Below are positions 23,260-31,506 of a stretch of 64,000 bases of DNA, one piece after another. Both the position numbers and the translations under genes were made by a program. Each line of letters begins with the position of its first letter. The first letter of the stretch is position 1. The notes below the pieces were generated by a model. That model was not told where the DNA came from. It ran no database searches and saw only the letters and a program-made list of their open reading frames with translations. This DNA comes from Umezawaea sp036375055 (GTDB taxonomy: Bacteria > Actinomycetota > Actinomycetes > Mycobacteriales > Pseudonocardiaceae): positions 1 to 64,000 of the forward strand of contig NZ_DASUSQ010000011.1 of the NCBI RefSeq assembly GCF_036375055.1, given 5' to 3'.

Positions 23260-24732
23260 TCAGGACCGCAGCCGTCGCGCGGCCAGCCGCCCGGAGATGA
23301 GCACGGGCGGGATGCCGACGCCGGGCGTGGTGCCGCTGCCCGCCAGGACGACGTTGCCGTTGCGGAACGGCAGGTTGCGCGGGCGGAACGGGCCGGTCTG
23401 CGCGAACGTGTGGGCCGCGGAGAACGGGGTGCCCGCCGCCTGGCCCGCGGCGGCCCAGTCGGCCGGGGTCGCCAGTGCCAGCCGGGTGACGTCCGAGGTC
23501 GACCCGATCAGCTTGCGGGACACCAGTTCCCCGACCAGCTCGTCGGCGTAGCGCGGGCCGACGGCGGCCCAGTCGAGCGGGGCGGCGTCGAGGTTGGGGC
23601 AGGGCGCGAGCAGGAACTGCGTGTGCCTGCCCGGCGGCGCCAGGTCGGGGTCGGTGAGCGAGGGGGTCGTCAGCAGCAGCGACGGGTCGCTCATCAGCGA
23701 CCCCCGGTGGATGATCTCGTCGAACGTGCGGTCCCACGCGCCGCCGAAGGAGATGGTGTGGTGCGCGACCTCGTCGGTGACGCGGTCCGCGCCCAGGTGG
23801 ACCACCACCGCGGACGGCGACCAGCGCAGCGCGACGGGGCGGCGGGGCCGGCCGCGCAGCAGCCGGGCGCTCTGGCCGGGGCCGGTGGCCAGGACCACGG
23901 CGTCGCACGGGAAGCGGTCGGTGCCGGTGCGCACGGCGGTGACGCGGTCGCCGGAGCGTTCGAGCCCGACGACCTCGGCGCCGTGGACGAACCTGACACC
24001 GGCGGCCTCGGCGGCGGCGGCGAGCGCCCTGGGGACGGCGTGCATCCCGCCGCGCGGGAACCAGACCCCGGCGACGGTGTCCATGTACGCGATGACGGCG
24101 TAGGCCGCGAGGGCGTCGCGGGGCGCGACCCCGGCGTAGAGCGACTGGAACGTGAAGACCCGGCGCAGCCGGGGGTCGTGGAGGTACCTGCCCACGGCGC
24201 TGTCGAGCCTGCCGAAGCCGCCCATGGTGGCGAGGGCGACGAGGTCGCGGCCCACCAGGTCGAGGGGGCTGTCGAAGTTCGCGCCGATGAACCGGTCCCG
24301 CTGCACCTCGTGCAGGCGGGTGAGCCACGCGCGCAGCCGCCGGTAGCCGTCGGCCTCGGCCCCGCCCGCGAACTCGTGGACGGCCTGCTCCATCGCGGCC
24401 TGGTCGGTGTGCACGTCCAGCGAGCTGCCGTCGGCGAACGCCGCGCGGTAGGCCGGGTGCAGCGGCAGCAGCTCCAGGCGGTCGGCGAGGCGTTCGCCGA
24501 CCGCGCCGAGGGCTTCGTCGAGCAGCTCGGGCATCGTGAGGACCGTGGGCCCGGTGTCGAGGTGGTGCCCGGCCACGTCGAGCCTGCCCGCGAGACCACC
24601 CGGCCGCTCGGCCTTCTCCAGCACGGTCACCTCGTGACCGTCGCCGCGCAGGTGCAGGGCGGCGGACAGCCCCGCCAACCCCGCGCCCACCACGACGACC
24701 GAGTCGGTCCGGCCGCGGACCACGTGGACCAA
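23260..24732 (-). CDS. crtI: Phytoene desaturase
   Basis: A 490-residue FAD enzyme. The N-terminal dinucleotide fold is VVVVGAGLAGLSAALHLRGD followed by VLEKAERPGGLAGRL, and the C-terminal CrtI signature is present (GSGTTPGVGIPPVLISGRLA). It desaturates phytoene stepwise to lycopene at the membrane. Start is TTG 24732, with TAGGAG seven bases upstream; an in-frame GTG at 24723 is possible. It lies 9 bp after crtE and is surely co-transcribed. Confidence 0.92.
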   Translation of the reverse strand: MVHVVRGRTDSVVVVGAGLAGLSAALHLRGDGHEVTVLEKAERPGGLAGRLDVAGHHLDTGPTVLTMPELLDEALGAVGERLADRLELLPLHPAYRAAFADGSSLDVHTDQAAMEQAVHEFAGGAEADGYRRLRAWLTRLHEVQRDRFIGANFDSPLDLVGRDLVALATMGGFGRLDSAVGRYLHDPRLRRVFTFQSLYAGVAPRDALAAYAVIAYMDTVAGVWFPRGGMHAVPRALAAAAEAAGVRFVHGAEVVGLERSGDRVTAVRTGTDRFPCDAVVLATGPGQSARLLRGRPRRPVALRWSPSAVVVHLGADRVTDEVAHHTISFGGAWDRTFDEIIHRGSLMSDPSLLLTTPSLTDPDLAPPGRHTQFLLAPCPNLDAAPLDWAAVGPRYADELVGELVSRKLIGSTSDVTRLALATPADWAAAGQAAGTPFSAAHTFAQTGPFRPRNLPFRNGNVVLAGSGTTPGVGIPPVLISGRLAARRLRS

Positions 24733-24741
24733 GGGGTTCTC

Positions 24742-25863
24742 CTACCGTCGGCGCGCGGTGACCTGCGTGGCCAGCCGTCGCAGGGTGGTTCGGGCGGACG
24801 CGGTCATGGTGGTCTGGTCGAGGGCGTGCAGGGCGCTCGTGGTCAGCACCGCGATCTGCTCCTCCACGGCGCCCACCGCGCCCAGGTCGTGCAGCAGTTC
24901 GCGGACCTCGGCCAGCGCCCCGTCGGTGAGGTTCCGGCCCTCCAGGCACGACCTGAGCCGCCGCACGGCGTCGTCGCGGCCGGACGCGCGGGCCAGTCCG
25001 ATCGCGACGGCCATCAGCGGTGTGCGCTTGCCCTCCCGCACGTCGTCGCCGACCGGTTTGCCCGTGACGGTGCTGTCGCCGAACACGCCGAGCAGGTCGT
25101 CCCGGAGCTGGAACGCCACCCCGATGTCGCGGCCGAACTCCCGCAGGGCGTCGACGAGGTCGGGCGGGGAGTCGGCGAGCGCGGCGCCCAGGTGCAGGGG
25201 CCGTTCCACGGTGTAGGCGGCCGTCTTGTAGCGCGCCACGCGCAGCGCCTGCTCCAGCGACTCCTCGCGGCGGGCACCGGCGAGCAGGTCGAGGTGCTGC
25301 CCGGCCATCATCTCCGTGCGCATCGCCTGCCAGGGCACCCAGGCCCGTGCGAGGGCGGGACCGTCGAGGCCCGCGGTGACGAGCGCGTCGTCGGCCCAGG
25401 CCAGCGCGAGGTCACCGACGAGGATCGCGGCGGAGTCGCCGTAGAGGCGGCTCTCGCCCGCCCAGCGCGCGCGCTGGTGGCGGGTCGCGAACACGACGTG
25501 CGCCGTGGGGCTGCCCCGCCGGGTCGTCGACCGGTCCATCACGTCGTCGTGCACCAGCGCGCAGCCCTGGAGCAGTTCCAGCGCCACGAGGGCCCGCACG
25601 GTCGTCCTGGCGCGGGGACCGTCGGCGTCGCCGCCCGCGGCCCGCCAGCCCCACCACGCGAACGCGGGCCGCAGCCGCTTCCCGCCGCGCAGGACGAGCG
25701 CGCTCAGCTCTCCGACCAGCTCCGGCGCGAGGTCGGCGTTCGGCCTGCCGTCGAGGAACGACACCAGCTCGGCGTGCAGCGAGCGGAACGCGCCGACGTC
25801 GGCAGGCGCGCCGCCTCGGACCCCTGGCGGGAGGCCCGCTGGAGCGTCGGGGGCCAGCGACAT
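24742..25863 (-). CDS. crtE: Geranylgeranyl diphosphate synthase
   Basis: A 373-residue trans-prenyltransferase. First Asp-rich motif is HDDVMDRSTTRRG, second FQLRDDLLGVFGD, with GGKRLRPAF near the start for diphosphate binding. It condenses IPP and allylic diphosphates to GGPP for phytoene synthesis. Two adjacent ATGs occur (25866, 25863); the second is better spaced from AGGAGG. Divergent from crtB across a gap with an 11-bp inverted repeat. First gene of the crtE-crtI operon. Confidence 0.91.
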   Translation of the reverse strand: MSLAPDAPAGLPPGVRGGAPADVGAFRSLHAELVSFLDGRPNADLAPELVGELSALVLRGGKRLRPAFAWWGWRAAGGDADGPRARTTVRALVALELLQGCALVHDDVMDRSTTRRGSPTAHVVFATRHQRARWAGESRLYGDSAAILVGDLALAWADDALVTAGLDGPALARAWVPWQAMRTEMMAGQHLDLLAGARREESLEQALRVARYKTAAYTVERPLHLGAALADSPPDLVDALREFGRDIGVAFQLRDDLLGVFGDSTVTGKPVGDDVREGKRTPLMAVAIGLARASGRDDAVRRLRSCLEGRNLTDGALAEVRELLHDLGAVGAVEEQIAVLTTSALHALDQTTMTASARTTLRRLATQVTARRR

Positions 25864-25918
25864 CATCGCCTCCTGGGATCGACGGGTGGCCCGTCGAGCT
25901 AAGCAGTGCCGCACCGGA

Positions 25919-25948
25919 TCCGCACGACGACGACGTCCGTCGTGCGGA
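25919..25948. promoter_or_regulatory. 11-bp inverted repeat in the crtE/crtB gap
   Basis: TCCGCACGACG (25919-25929), an 8-base spacer, and CGTCGTGCGGA (25938-25948). It lies between the divergent crtE and crtB starts and just upstream of a TACGGT -10-like box toward crtB, so an operator for a light- or stress-responsive regulator is likely; no regulator gene is adjacent. Confidence 0.5.
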
Positions 25949-25964
25949 GAAGCCCCACGGGCCA

Positions 25965-25972
25965 TACGGTGG
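25965..25972 (+). promoter_or_regulatory. TACGGTGG element upstream of crtB
   Basis: The same 8-mer occurs 25 bases before the crtYc start (30721-30728, minus). It may be a shared -10 region for the two carotenoid transcripts. Confidence 0.35.
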
Positions 25973-26004
25973 CTCCCGACGTCTTCGGAAGGATTCGCGC
26001 CCCC

Positions 26005-26937
26005 ATGTCGGTCCACCGGGAACTCGACGCCGCCGGGATCACCGATCCCCGGCTGCGCCTGGCCTACGAGCGCTGCCGCAGGCTCAACGCCGAGCACGGC
26101 CGCACGTACTTCCTCGCCACCAGGCTGCTCCAGCGCGAGCAGCGGCCCGCCGTCCACGCGCTGTACGGGTTCGCGCGGTGGGCGGACGACATCGTGGACG
26201 AGGTCCACGACGGCCGCTCCCCCGCCGAGCGCGCGGCGGAGCTGTCCGCCGTGCAGGACCGGCTGACCAGCGGGCTGGCGGCGGGCACCAGCGACGACCC
26301 GGTGATCGCCGCGGTGGTGGACACCGCGCGCCGCTACGACATCGACCACCAGCACTTCGCGGACTTCACCGCGTCCATGCGGATGGACCTCACGGTGACG
26401 GAGTACCCGACCTACGCCGACCTCGCCCGGTACGTGCACGGGTCGGCCGCCGTCATCGGCCTCCAGGTGCTGCCGGTGCTGGGCACCAGCGTGCCGCGCG
26501 AGGAGGCCGAACCGGCCGCCGCGGCGCTGGGCGTGGCGTTCCAGCTGACGAACTTCCTCCGCGACGTGGGCGAGGACCTGGACCGGGGCCGGGTCTACCT
26601 GCCGCTGGACGAGCTGGCGGCGTTCGACGTGGACCGGCCGATGCTCGAACACGCCCGCCGGACCGGCAGGACCGATCCCCGCATCCGGCGCGCGCTGGCC
26701 CACCAGGTCGCGCGCACCCGTGCGGTGTACCGCGAGGCGGAGCCGGGCATCGCCATGCTGGCACCGCGGTCGAGGCCCTGCGTGAGCACCGCTTTCCGCC
26801 TGTACGGCCGGATCCTGGACCTGATCGAGGAGGCCGACCACGACGTGCTGTCCGGCCGCGTCGTCGTGTCCGGCCGCAGCAGGCTGGCGATAGCCCTGCC
26901 CGCACTGGCCAGGTCCGTCCTGGCCCGGTCCGCCTGA
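26005..26937 (+). CDS. crtB: Phytoene synthase
   Basis: A 310-residue squalene/phytoene synthase. DDIVDE (FARWADDIVDEVHDG) and NFLRDVGEDLDRGRVYLP are the two Asp-rich motifs that bind Mg-diphosphate. It joins two GGPP head-to-head to make phytoene. ATG 26005 is chosen because the conserved domain begins just after it; GGAAGGA lies rather far (11 bases) upstream, and a GTG further upstream is possible. Followed after 17 bp by a Rieske gene. Confidence 0.92.
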   Translation: MSVHRELDAAGITDPRLRLAYERCRRLNAEHGRTYFLATRLLQREQRPAVHALYGFARWADDIVDEVHDGRSPAERAAELSAVQDRLTSGLAAGTSDDPVIAAVVDTARRYDIDHQHFADFTASMRMDLTVTEYPTYADLARYVHGSAAVIGLQVLPVLGTSVPREEAEPAAAALGVAFQLTNFLRDVGEDLDRGRVYLPLDELAAFDVDRPMLEHARRTGRTDPRIRRALAHQVARTRAVYREAEPGIAMLAPRSRPCVSTAFRLYGRILDLIEEADHDVLSGRVVVSGRSRLAIALPALARSVLARSA

Positions 26938-26954
26938 GCCCCCTGGAGCCCTGC

Positions 26955-27932
26955 ATGGCCGTTCGCATCCCCCTGCGCCTGTTCGACAGCCGCCCGTGGC
27001 CGGAGCAGGAGCCGACGTGGCGGGCCGCGAAGCCCGCGCTGATCGAGGCCTCGCTCAAGCGCGCGCTGGCGCGGCCGTCGGGCAACTGGTTCGTGATCGG
27101 GGCCAGCCGCGAGGTGACGGCGGACAAACCGTTCGGGCGCACCGTCTCCGGCCGCGAGGTGGTCGTCTGGCGCGGTGCCGACGGCGAGCTGCTCGCCGGG
27201 CCGGGGGCGTGCCCGCACCTGGGCGCGCCGCTGTGCGAGGGGGCCGTGCACCGCGGCGAGGTCGTCTGCCGGTGGCACGGATTGGCCTTGAACGGCCGGA
27301 GGTTCGGCTCCTGGAGCCCGTACCCCGCGCACGACGACGGGGTGCTGGCGTGGGTGCGGCTGGACGAGGTCGGCGGCGAGGAGCCGCTGCCGGAACCCGT
27401 GCTGCCCGTGCGACCGCCCTCGGGGTCGGTCGAGGCGGTCGCGACCGTCGTCGGCCGCTGCGAGCCGGAGGACGTGGTGGCGAACCGGCTCGACCCGTGG
27501 CACGGCGCGTGGTTCCACCCCTACTCGTTCGCGAACCTGAGCGTGCTGGAGACCCCGACCGAGGAGGACGACACGTTCCTGGTCGAGGTGGTGTTCCGGC
27601 TGGCCGGTCGGGTCGGCGTGCCGGTGGTGGCCGCGTTCACCTGCCCCGAGCCGCGCACGATCGTGATGCACATCGTCGAGGGTGAGGGGAAGGGCAGCGT
27701 GGTGGAGACCCACGCCACTCCCCTGGCTCCCGGTCCGGACGGCGCCGCGCGCACCGCCGTGGTCGAGGCGACGATCGCCCACTCCTCCCGCCGCGGCTTC
27801 GCCGTGGCCCGCTCCACCGCACCCGCGCTGCGACCGCTCATGCGCTGGGCCGCGAAACGCCTGTGGCGCGACGACATGGCCTACGCCGAACGCCGCTACG
27901 CGTTGCGCGCCACCGGACACCTCCCCGGCTGA
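26955..27932 (+). CDS. Rieske [2Fe-2S] protein of the carotenoid cluster (DUF5914-like)
   Basis: A 325-residue protein. The Rieske domain (residues about 45-130) holds ACPHLGAP and VVCRWHGLAL, giving the CxH/CxxH ligands of a [2Fe-2S] cluster. The C-terminal 190 residues form a SRPBCC-like domain without an obvious mononuclear Fe triad (LDPWHGAWFHPYSFANL is the nearest). DUF5914 Rieske proteins accompany crtU in actinobacterial aromatic-carotenoid clusters, but their reaction is not established: either an oxygenase that modifies the carotenoid or an electron donor. Its last codons and stop begin a repeat array. CrtB and this gene form an operon. Confidence 0.82.
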   Translation: MAVRIPLRLFDSRPWPEQEPTWRAAKPALIEASLKRALARPSGNWFVIGASREVTADKPFGRTVSGREVVVWRGADGELLAGPGACPHLGAPLCEGAVHRGEVVCRWHGLALNGRRFGSWSPYPAHDDGVLAWVRLDEVGGEEPLPEPVLPVRPPSGSVEAVATVVGRCEPEDVVANRLDPWHGAWFHPYSFANLSVLETPTEEDDTFLVEVVFRLAGRVGVPVVAAFTCPEPRTIVMHIVEGEGKGSVVETHATPLAPGPDGAARTAVVEATIAHSSRRGFAVARSTAPALRPLMRWAAKRLWRDDMAYAERRYALRATGHLPG

Positions 27933-28395
27933 CCCCGCCCACGGGCACCCGGCACCGCCCCGGCGAGCCACCGGACACGTCCGGGCTGACCCCACCGACG
28001 GCAGACCGGCACGGCCCCGGCCAACCACCCCGGCTGACCCACCAGCGGGCACCAGACACCGTCCGGGGAGCCACCGGACACCTCCCGCTGACCCCACCCA
28101 CGGCACACCGACACGGCCGGCTTCAGCGAACCAACCTCCGACTGACCCAGCCACAGGCACCCGACACCGCCCGGGGAGCCACCGAACACCTCCCGCTGAC
28201 CCCACCCACGGCACACCGACACGGCCGGCTTCAGCGAACCACCCCCGGCCAACCACCAGCGGGCACCCGAGCCCCAGCGGGCCACCGAACACCTCTGGGC
28301 TGACCTACCAGCGGGCACCCGGGCCCCAACGGGCCACCGAACACCTCCCCGCCATCCCACCAGCGGGCGCCCGACACCGTCTCGGCGCGCCACCG
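27908..28395. repeat. Degenerate ~54/108-bp tandem repeats between convergent Rieske and crtU genes
   Basis: The block CCACCGGACACCTCC or close variants recurs near 27910, 27968, 28071, 28179, 28281 and 28333, spaced 52-58 or 102-108 bp. Two 87-bp stretches (28047-28133 and 28155-28241) are nearly identical at a period of 108 bp. The first unit contains the last codons and stop codon of the Rieske gene. No conserved open frame runs through the array on either strand. Confidence 0.88.
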
Positions 28396-28434
28396 GCTGT
28401 CCCCGCAGGCGGCGCGCCGACACCGCTCCGGCGG

Positions 28435-30009
28435 CTACCCCTCTCGCACCACCGCACGTCCGCCCGACCGAGCGGGCACCGGGTCCCGGCCCCACCGCCG
28501 CGCCGCGGCCCGCAGCAGCGGCCCCCGGCCGGAGGTCGGCACCGTCCACAGTGGAGTCCCGGCCACACCCCACCGGCTGAGCAGCTCGTTGGCCGCGGTG
28601 AAGCCCGTCGTCGCCGCGCGCTCCATGAGCGCCACCGGCAGGTCGACGCGGACCAGGTCACCCGCCAGCACCAGGAAGTCGTCCGGGGTGCGCACGGTCG
28701 GCCGGTCGGCGAACCCGCCCGGCGGGAACAGCGGGCAGTCCGCCCGCAGCTCGTGGCGCTCGTCCACGATCCCCGCGCCCCTGGTCTCCGGGTAGACCAC
28801 GTGCAGCTGCTCCAGCAGCCGCGCGCGGGCCGTGCCCTGGTCGACGTCGGCGGGCAGCGCGTACCCGTGCAGCTCCACCACGGAACCGCCGGTGCGCGCC
28901 GCCCAGGCCCGTGCCTCGTGCTCGTAGTGGTTGAGCACGGACACGTTGTCGAGCAGGTCGTACCCGCTGGTGCCGAGGAACCCCGGCCGGTCGGCCCGCA
29001 CGGGCCGGTCCAGCCAGTAGCGCGACACCAGGAAGGGCGGTGTGGTCTCCAGCGCCGCGATGGACCTCCGCCACCCGGCGTCGCCCAGCGGCGCCGAGTC
29101 GGCGACGATCCGGCGCAGCCCCGCCACGTCAGCGGCGAGCACGAGCGCGTCCACCTCGACGGACTCGCCCGGCACCCGGACGCTGAACCGCTTGTGCCGC
29201 CCCGGTTCCACGCCCTCCACCGGGGTCCCGGTGCGCACCGAGGCGCCGAACCCGGCGAGGTGGCGGCCGAGCGGGTTCCACAGCGCGTGCGGGAACGGGT
29301 CGGCCGCCACGTCGAAGAGCAGGCCCTCGGCCGAACCGAGGAAGTAGATGTGGAACATCGTCGCCAGCTCCGCGGCCGACATCCGGCTGGGGTGGGCGAA
29401 GAAGCTGCGGGAGAACACCTCGAACGCCAGCGCGTGCGCCGCGCGCGGGAACCGCACGTGCCCGAGGTAGGTCGCCGCGTCGATGTCGTCCAGCTCGTCG
29501 TACGTGCGCGGCACCGACACGTCGAGCAGCCGCAGGGCCGCGCGCGTGTTCACCGACGGCAGGTCGCTCCACGCGAAGGTGGGGCTGCGCCAGAGGAACG
29601 CGGTCGCGTTCCACGGCACCGCGCGGGGCAGCCCGGCGAAGCCCTCGCGGTGCCCGCTCGCGTGCCACAGCGGGTAGTCCGGCAGCCCGACCAGCGCGGT
29701 CCCCGCCGGGTCGACCCTGTTCAGCAGCGACCGCAGGTTGTAGTACTGCCGGAAGAACGCGTGGAAGCCGCGGGTCATCGTGGCGCTGCTGCCGTCGGCC
29801 AGTTCCGTCGCCCACCCGCCGACCCGGCCGCCGAGGTAGTCCTCGCGCTCCCACAGCACGACCCGCGCCCCGCGCTCGGCGAGGATGGTCGCGGCGGCCA
29901 GGCCCGCGATGCCGCCGCCGACGACACCGACCACCGGCGCGTCGTGCTCGAACGCGAACCGGCCTGCCGGCCCCGGCACGCGCACCGCCTTGCGGTCACG
30001 TCCGATCAT
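28435..30009 (-). CDS. crtU: Carotene desaturase/methyltransferase (isorenieratene synthase type)
   Basis: A 524-residue FAD enzyme. The dinucleotide fold VVGVVGGGIAGLAAATILAE is followed by TRGFHAFFRQYYNLRSLLN, a hallmark of CrtU, and FLVSRYWLDRPVRADRPGF. CrtU moves a methyl group on the beta-ionone ring and desaturates it, turning beta-carotene into aromatic carotenoids such as isorenieratene. ATG 30009 overlaps the crtYd stop (ATGA), with GAGGAG eight bases upstream. Third gene of the crtYc-crtYd-crtU operon. With CrtE, B, I and Y the full route to isorenieratene is encoded. Confidence 0.9.
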   Translation of the reverse strand: MIGRDRKAVRVPGPAGRFAFEHDAPVVGVVGGGIAGLAAATILAERGARVVLWEREDYLGGRVGGWATELADGSSATMTRGFHAFFRQYYNLRSLLNRVDPAGTALVGLPDYPLWHASGHREGFAGLPRAVPWNATAFLWRSPTFAWSDLPSVNTRAALRLLDVSVPRTYDELDDIDAATYLGHVRFPRAAHALAFEVFSRSFFAHPSRMSAAELATMFHIYFLGSAEGLLFDVAADPFPHALWNPLGRHLAGFGASVRTGTPVEGVEPGRHKRFSVRVPGESVEVDALVLAADVAGLRRIVADSAPLGDAGWRRSIAALETTPPFLVSRYWLDRPVRADRPGFLGTSGYDLLDNVSVLNHYEHEARAWAARTGGSVVELHGYALPADVDQGTARARLLEQLHVVYPETRGAGIVDERHELRADCPLFPPGGFADRPTVRTPDDFLVLAGDLVRVDLPVALMERAATTGFTAANELLSRWGVAGTPLWTVPTSGRGPLLRAAARRWGRDPVPARSGGRAVVREG

Positions 30010-30335
30010 CGTCCCCGCTCCTCAGGGGTAGTGGTCTCCCGCGCCCGCTCCCACAGCAGCAGGGTGAGGGTGACCATGGCGAACCCGAACAGGAAGTCCT
30101 CGACCGGGATGTCCCAGGGCACGCGGACCCCGCTGATGGCCCAGTCGGCGTACAGCACGATCGGCGCGTACAGCTTGGTCAGCCACCCGTCCACCAGCAC
30201 CTGGAAGGCGAACACGATCCCCATGCTGGTCCAGTACGCCTTGCGGCGGAACAACCCGGTGCGCAGCACCACCAACTCCACGAGCACGGTCAGGACCGCG
30301 GCGACCAGCGCCGCTACCAGGTACTCCCTGCCCAC
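30006..30335 (-). CDS. crtYd: Lycopene cyclase subunit CrtYd
   Basis: A 109-residue protein with three membrane segments. The lycopene-cyclase-domain motif IPVEDFLFGF (PxE(E/D)xxF) is intact. In Gram-positive bacteria CrtYc and CrtYd form a heterodimer that cyclises lycopene to beta-carotene. Start GTG 30335 with AGAGGA upstream lies 10 bp from the crtYc stop. The 3' end overlaps crtU by four bases. Confidence 0.9.
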   Translation of the reverse strand: MGREYLVAALVAAVLTVLVELVVLRTGLFRRKAYWTSMGIVFAFQVLVDGWLTKLYAPIVLYADWAISGVRVPWDIPVEDFLFGFAMVTLTLLLWERARETTTPEERGR

Positions 30336-30345
30336 GGGCGTCCTC

Positions 30346-30696
30346 TCACGTTCGCTCCACCTCGACGCTCCGGTCCACCGCGGGCCGCTCACCGTGCAGC
30401 GCCGTGACGGCCTCGTAGGTCAGCACGGCGCAGATCGGGATCACGACGAAGAACACCAGCTCCTCCAGCGGCAACGCCCCCGGCAGCCGCACCCCCGTGA
30501 CGAACTCGGGGTTGTAGTCCCAGTGCTGCCTGGCGATGGCCGCGAGGTCCCACGCGGTGAAGACGGCCACCACGGGCAGGACCGCGCGGGCCAGCCGGGC
30601 GGGGCGGCGGTACACCCCGGCACCGCGGAACTCCAGCGGCGCGGTCACGAGCAGGCAGGCGAGCAGCAGGGCCAAGTATTCCCAACGACTGTCCAA
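30346..30696 (-). CDS. crtYc: Lycopene cyclase subunit CrtYc
   Basis: A 116-residue protein with three membrane segments and the second copy of the cyclase motif, LPLEELVFFV. Partner of CrtYd in the heterodimeric cyclase. Start is TTG 30696, placed by GGGAGG seven bases upstream; the frame has no better start. A TACGGTGG element 25 bases upstream matches the one before crtB. Only 69 bp separate it from surE, so read-through from the kinase/phosphatase pair is possible. Confidence 0.88.
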   Translation of the reverse strand: MDSRWEYLALLLACLLVTAPLEFRGAGVYRRPARLARAVLPVVAVFTAWDLAAIARQHWDYNPEFVTGVRLPGALPLEELVFFVVIPICAVLTYEAVTALHGERPAVDRSVEVERT

Positions 30697-30765
30697 CGAC
30701 GAACCTCCCGTGCTGTCCTCCCACCGTAGAGCCGCGCCGGGGTGTTCGCTTGGTGGCCGACGACC

Positions 30766-31506
30766 TCAGACCTCCACGTCCGGGTCCTCGGACACCGAGC
30801 GCAGCGGCGTGAGGGTGGGGTGGCCCGCGGCCAGCAGGGCGGCGTCGCTGCCGGGTTGCAACTCCTCCTCCACGAACACGGCGGCGAGGCTGATCGACCC
30901 GTCGTCGGTGTCGTGGAGCTTGCTCCGCACGGCGCCGAAGTCGGCGAGGCCCGCCCTCTCCGGCGGACCGACCTCGGGGCGGTTGGGAACGTTGAGGTTG
31001 AGCACGCTGCCCGGTGGCAGCGCGGCGAGCCGGTCGAACAGCTCGGACGCCACCGCGACGGCCGTGGCCCAGTGGTGCTCGACATCGGCGTCCAGCCCCA
31101 CGTCCAGCGACACGGCCATGGCGCGCGCGCCGTTGATGGACGCCGTCAGCGCCGCGCCGACGGTGCCGGAGTGCAGGACGGCGCGGCCGACGTTCGCGCC
31201 GCGGTTCACCCCGGACAGCACGATGTCCGGAGGGTCCCCGAAGGCCCCCTGGCACGCCACCAGCGCGATGAGGCCGGGGTGGGCGGAGACCGCGTGCGCG
31301 GGCACGTCCGGCAGGTCCGGCAGCACGCGCCGCTCGACCTCGATCCGCCGGTCGTCCTGCGCCGCGGTCAGTCCGGCGCTGGTGCCGCTGGCCTCCTGGA
31401 CGGGCGCGGCGACCACCGCGGTCCACCCGTGCTCGACCGCCCCGCGCGCCAGCGCGAGCAGGCCCGGCGAGTCGATGCCGTCGTCGTTGGTGATCAGGAC
31501 CCTCAC
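30766..31506 (-). CDS. surE: SurE-family 5'/3'-nucleotidase
   Basis: A 246-residue SurE phosphatase. VLITNDDGIDSPGLLAL gives the metal-binding Asp pair, and VLSGVNRGANVGRAVLHSGTV the conserved Asn and Gly residues. SurE removes phosphate from nucleotides and short polyphosphates and is tied to stationary-phase survival. GTG 31506 overlaps the stop of the PfkB gene by four bases, with GGAGG seven bases upstream, so the two are co-translated. Two-gene unit under a SigB-like promoter. Confidence 0.9.
   Translation of the reverse strand: MRVLITNDDGIDSPGLLALARGAVEHGWTAVVAAPVQEASGTSAGLTAAQDDRRIEVERRVLPDLPDVPAHAVSAHPGLIALVACQGAFGDPPDIVLSGVNRGANVGRAVLHSGTVGAALTASINGARAMAVSLDVGLDADVEHHWATAVAVASELFDRLAALPPGSVLNLNVPNRPEVGPPERAGLADFGAVRSKLHDTDDGSISLAAVFVEEELQPGSDAALLAAGHPTLTPLRSVSEDPDVEV

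Noticed and set aside
27682..30729. Very long open frame (about 1000 codons) on the plus strand across crtU, crtYd and crtYc
   Set aside because: It is antisense to three well-matched genes, has Arg/Pro/His-rich composition typical of GC-rich shadow frames, and crosses the repeat array.
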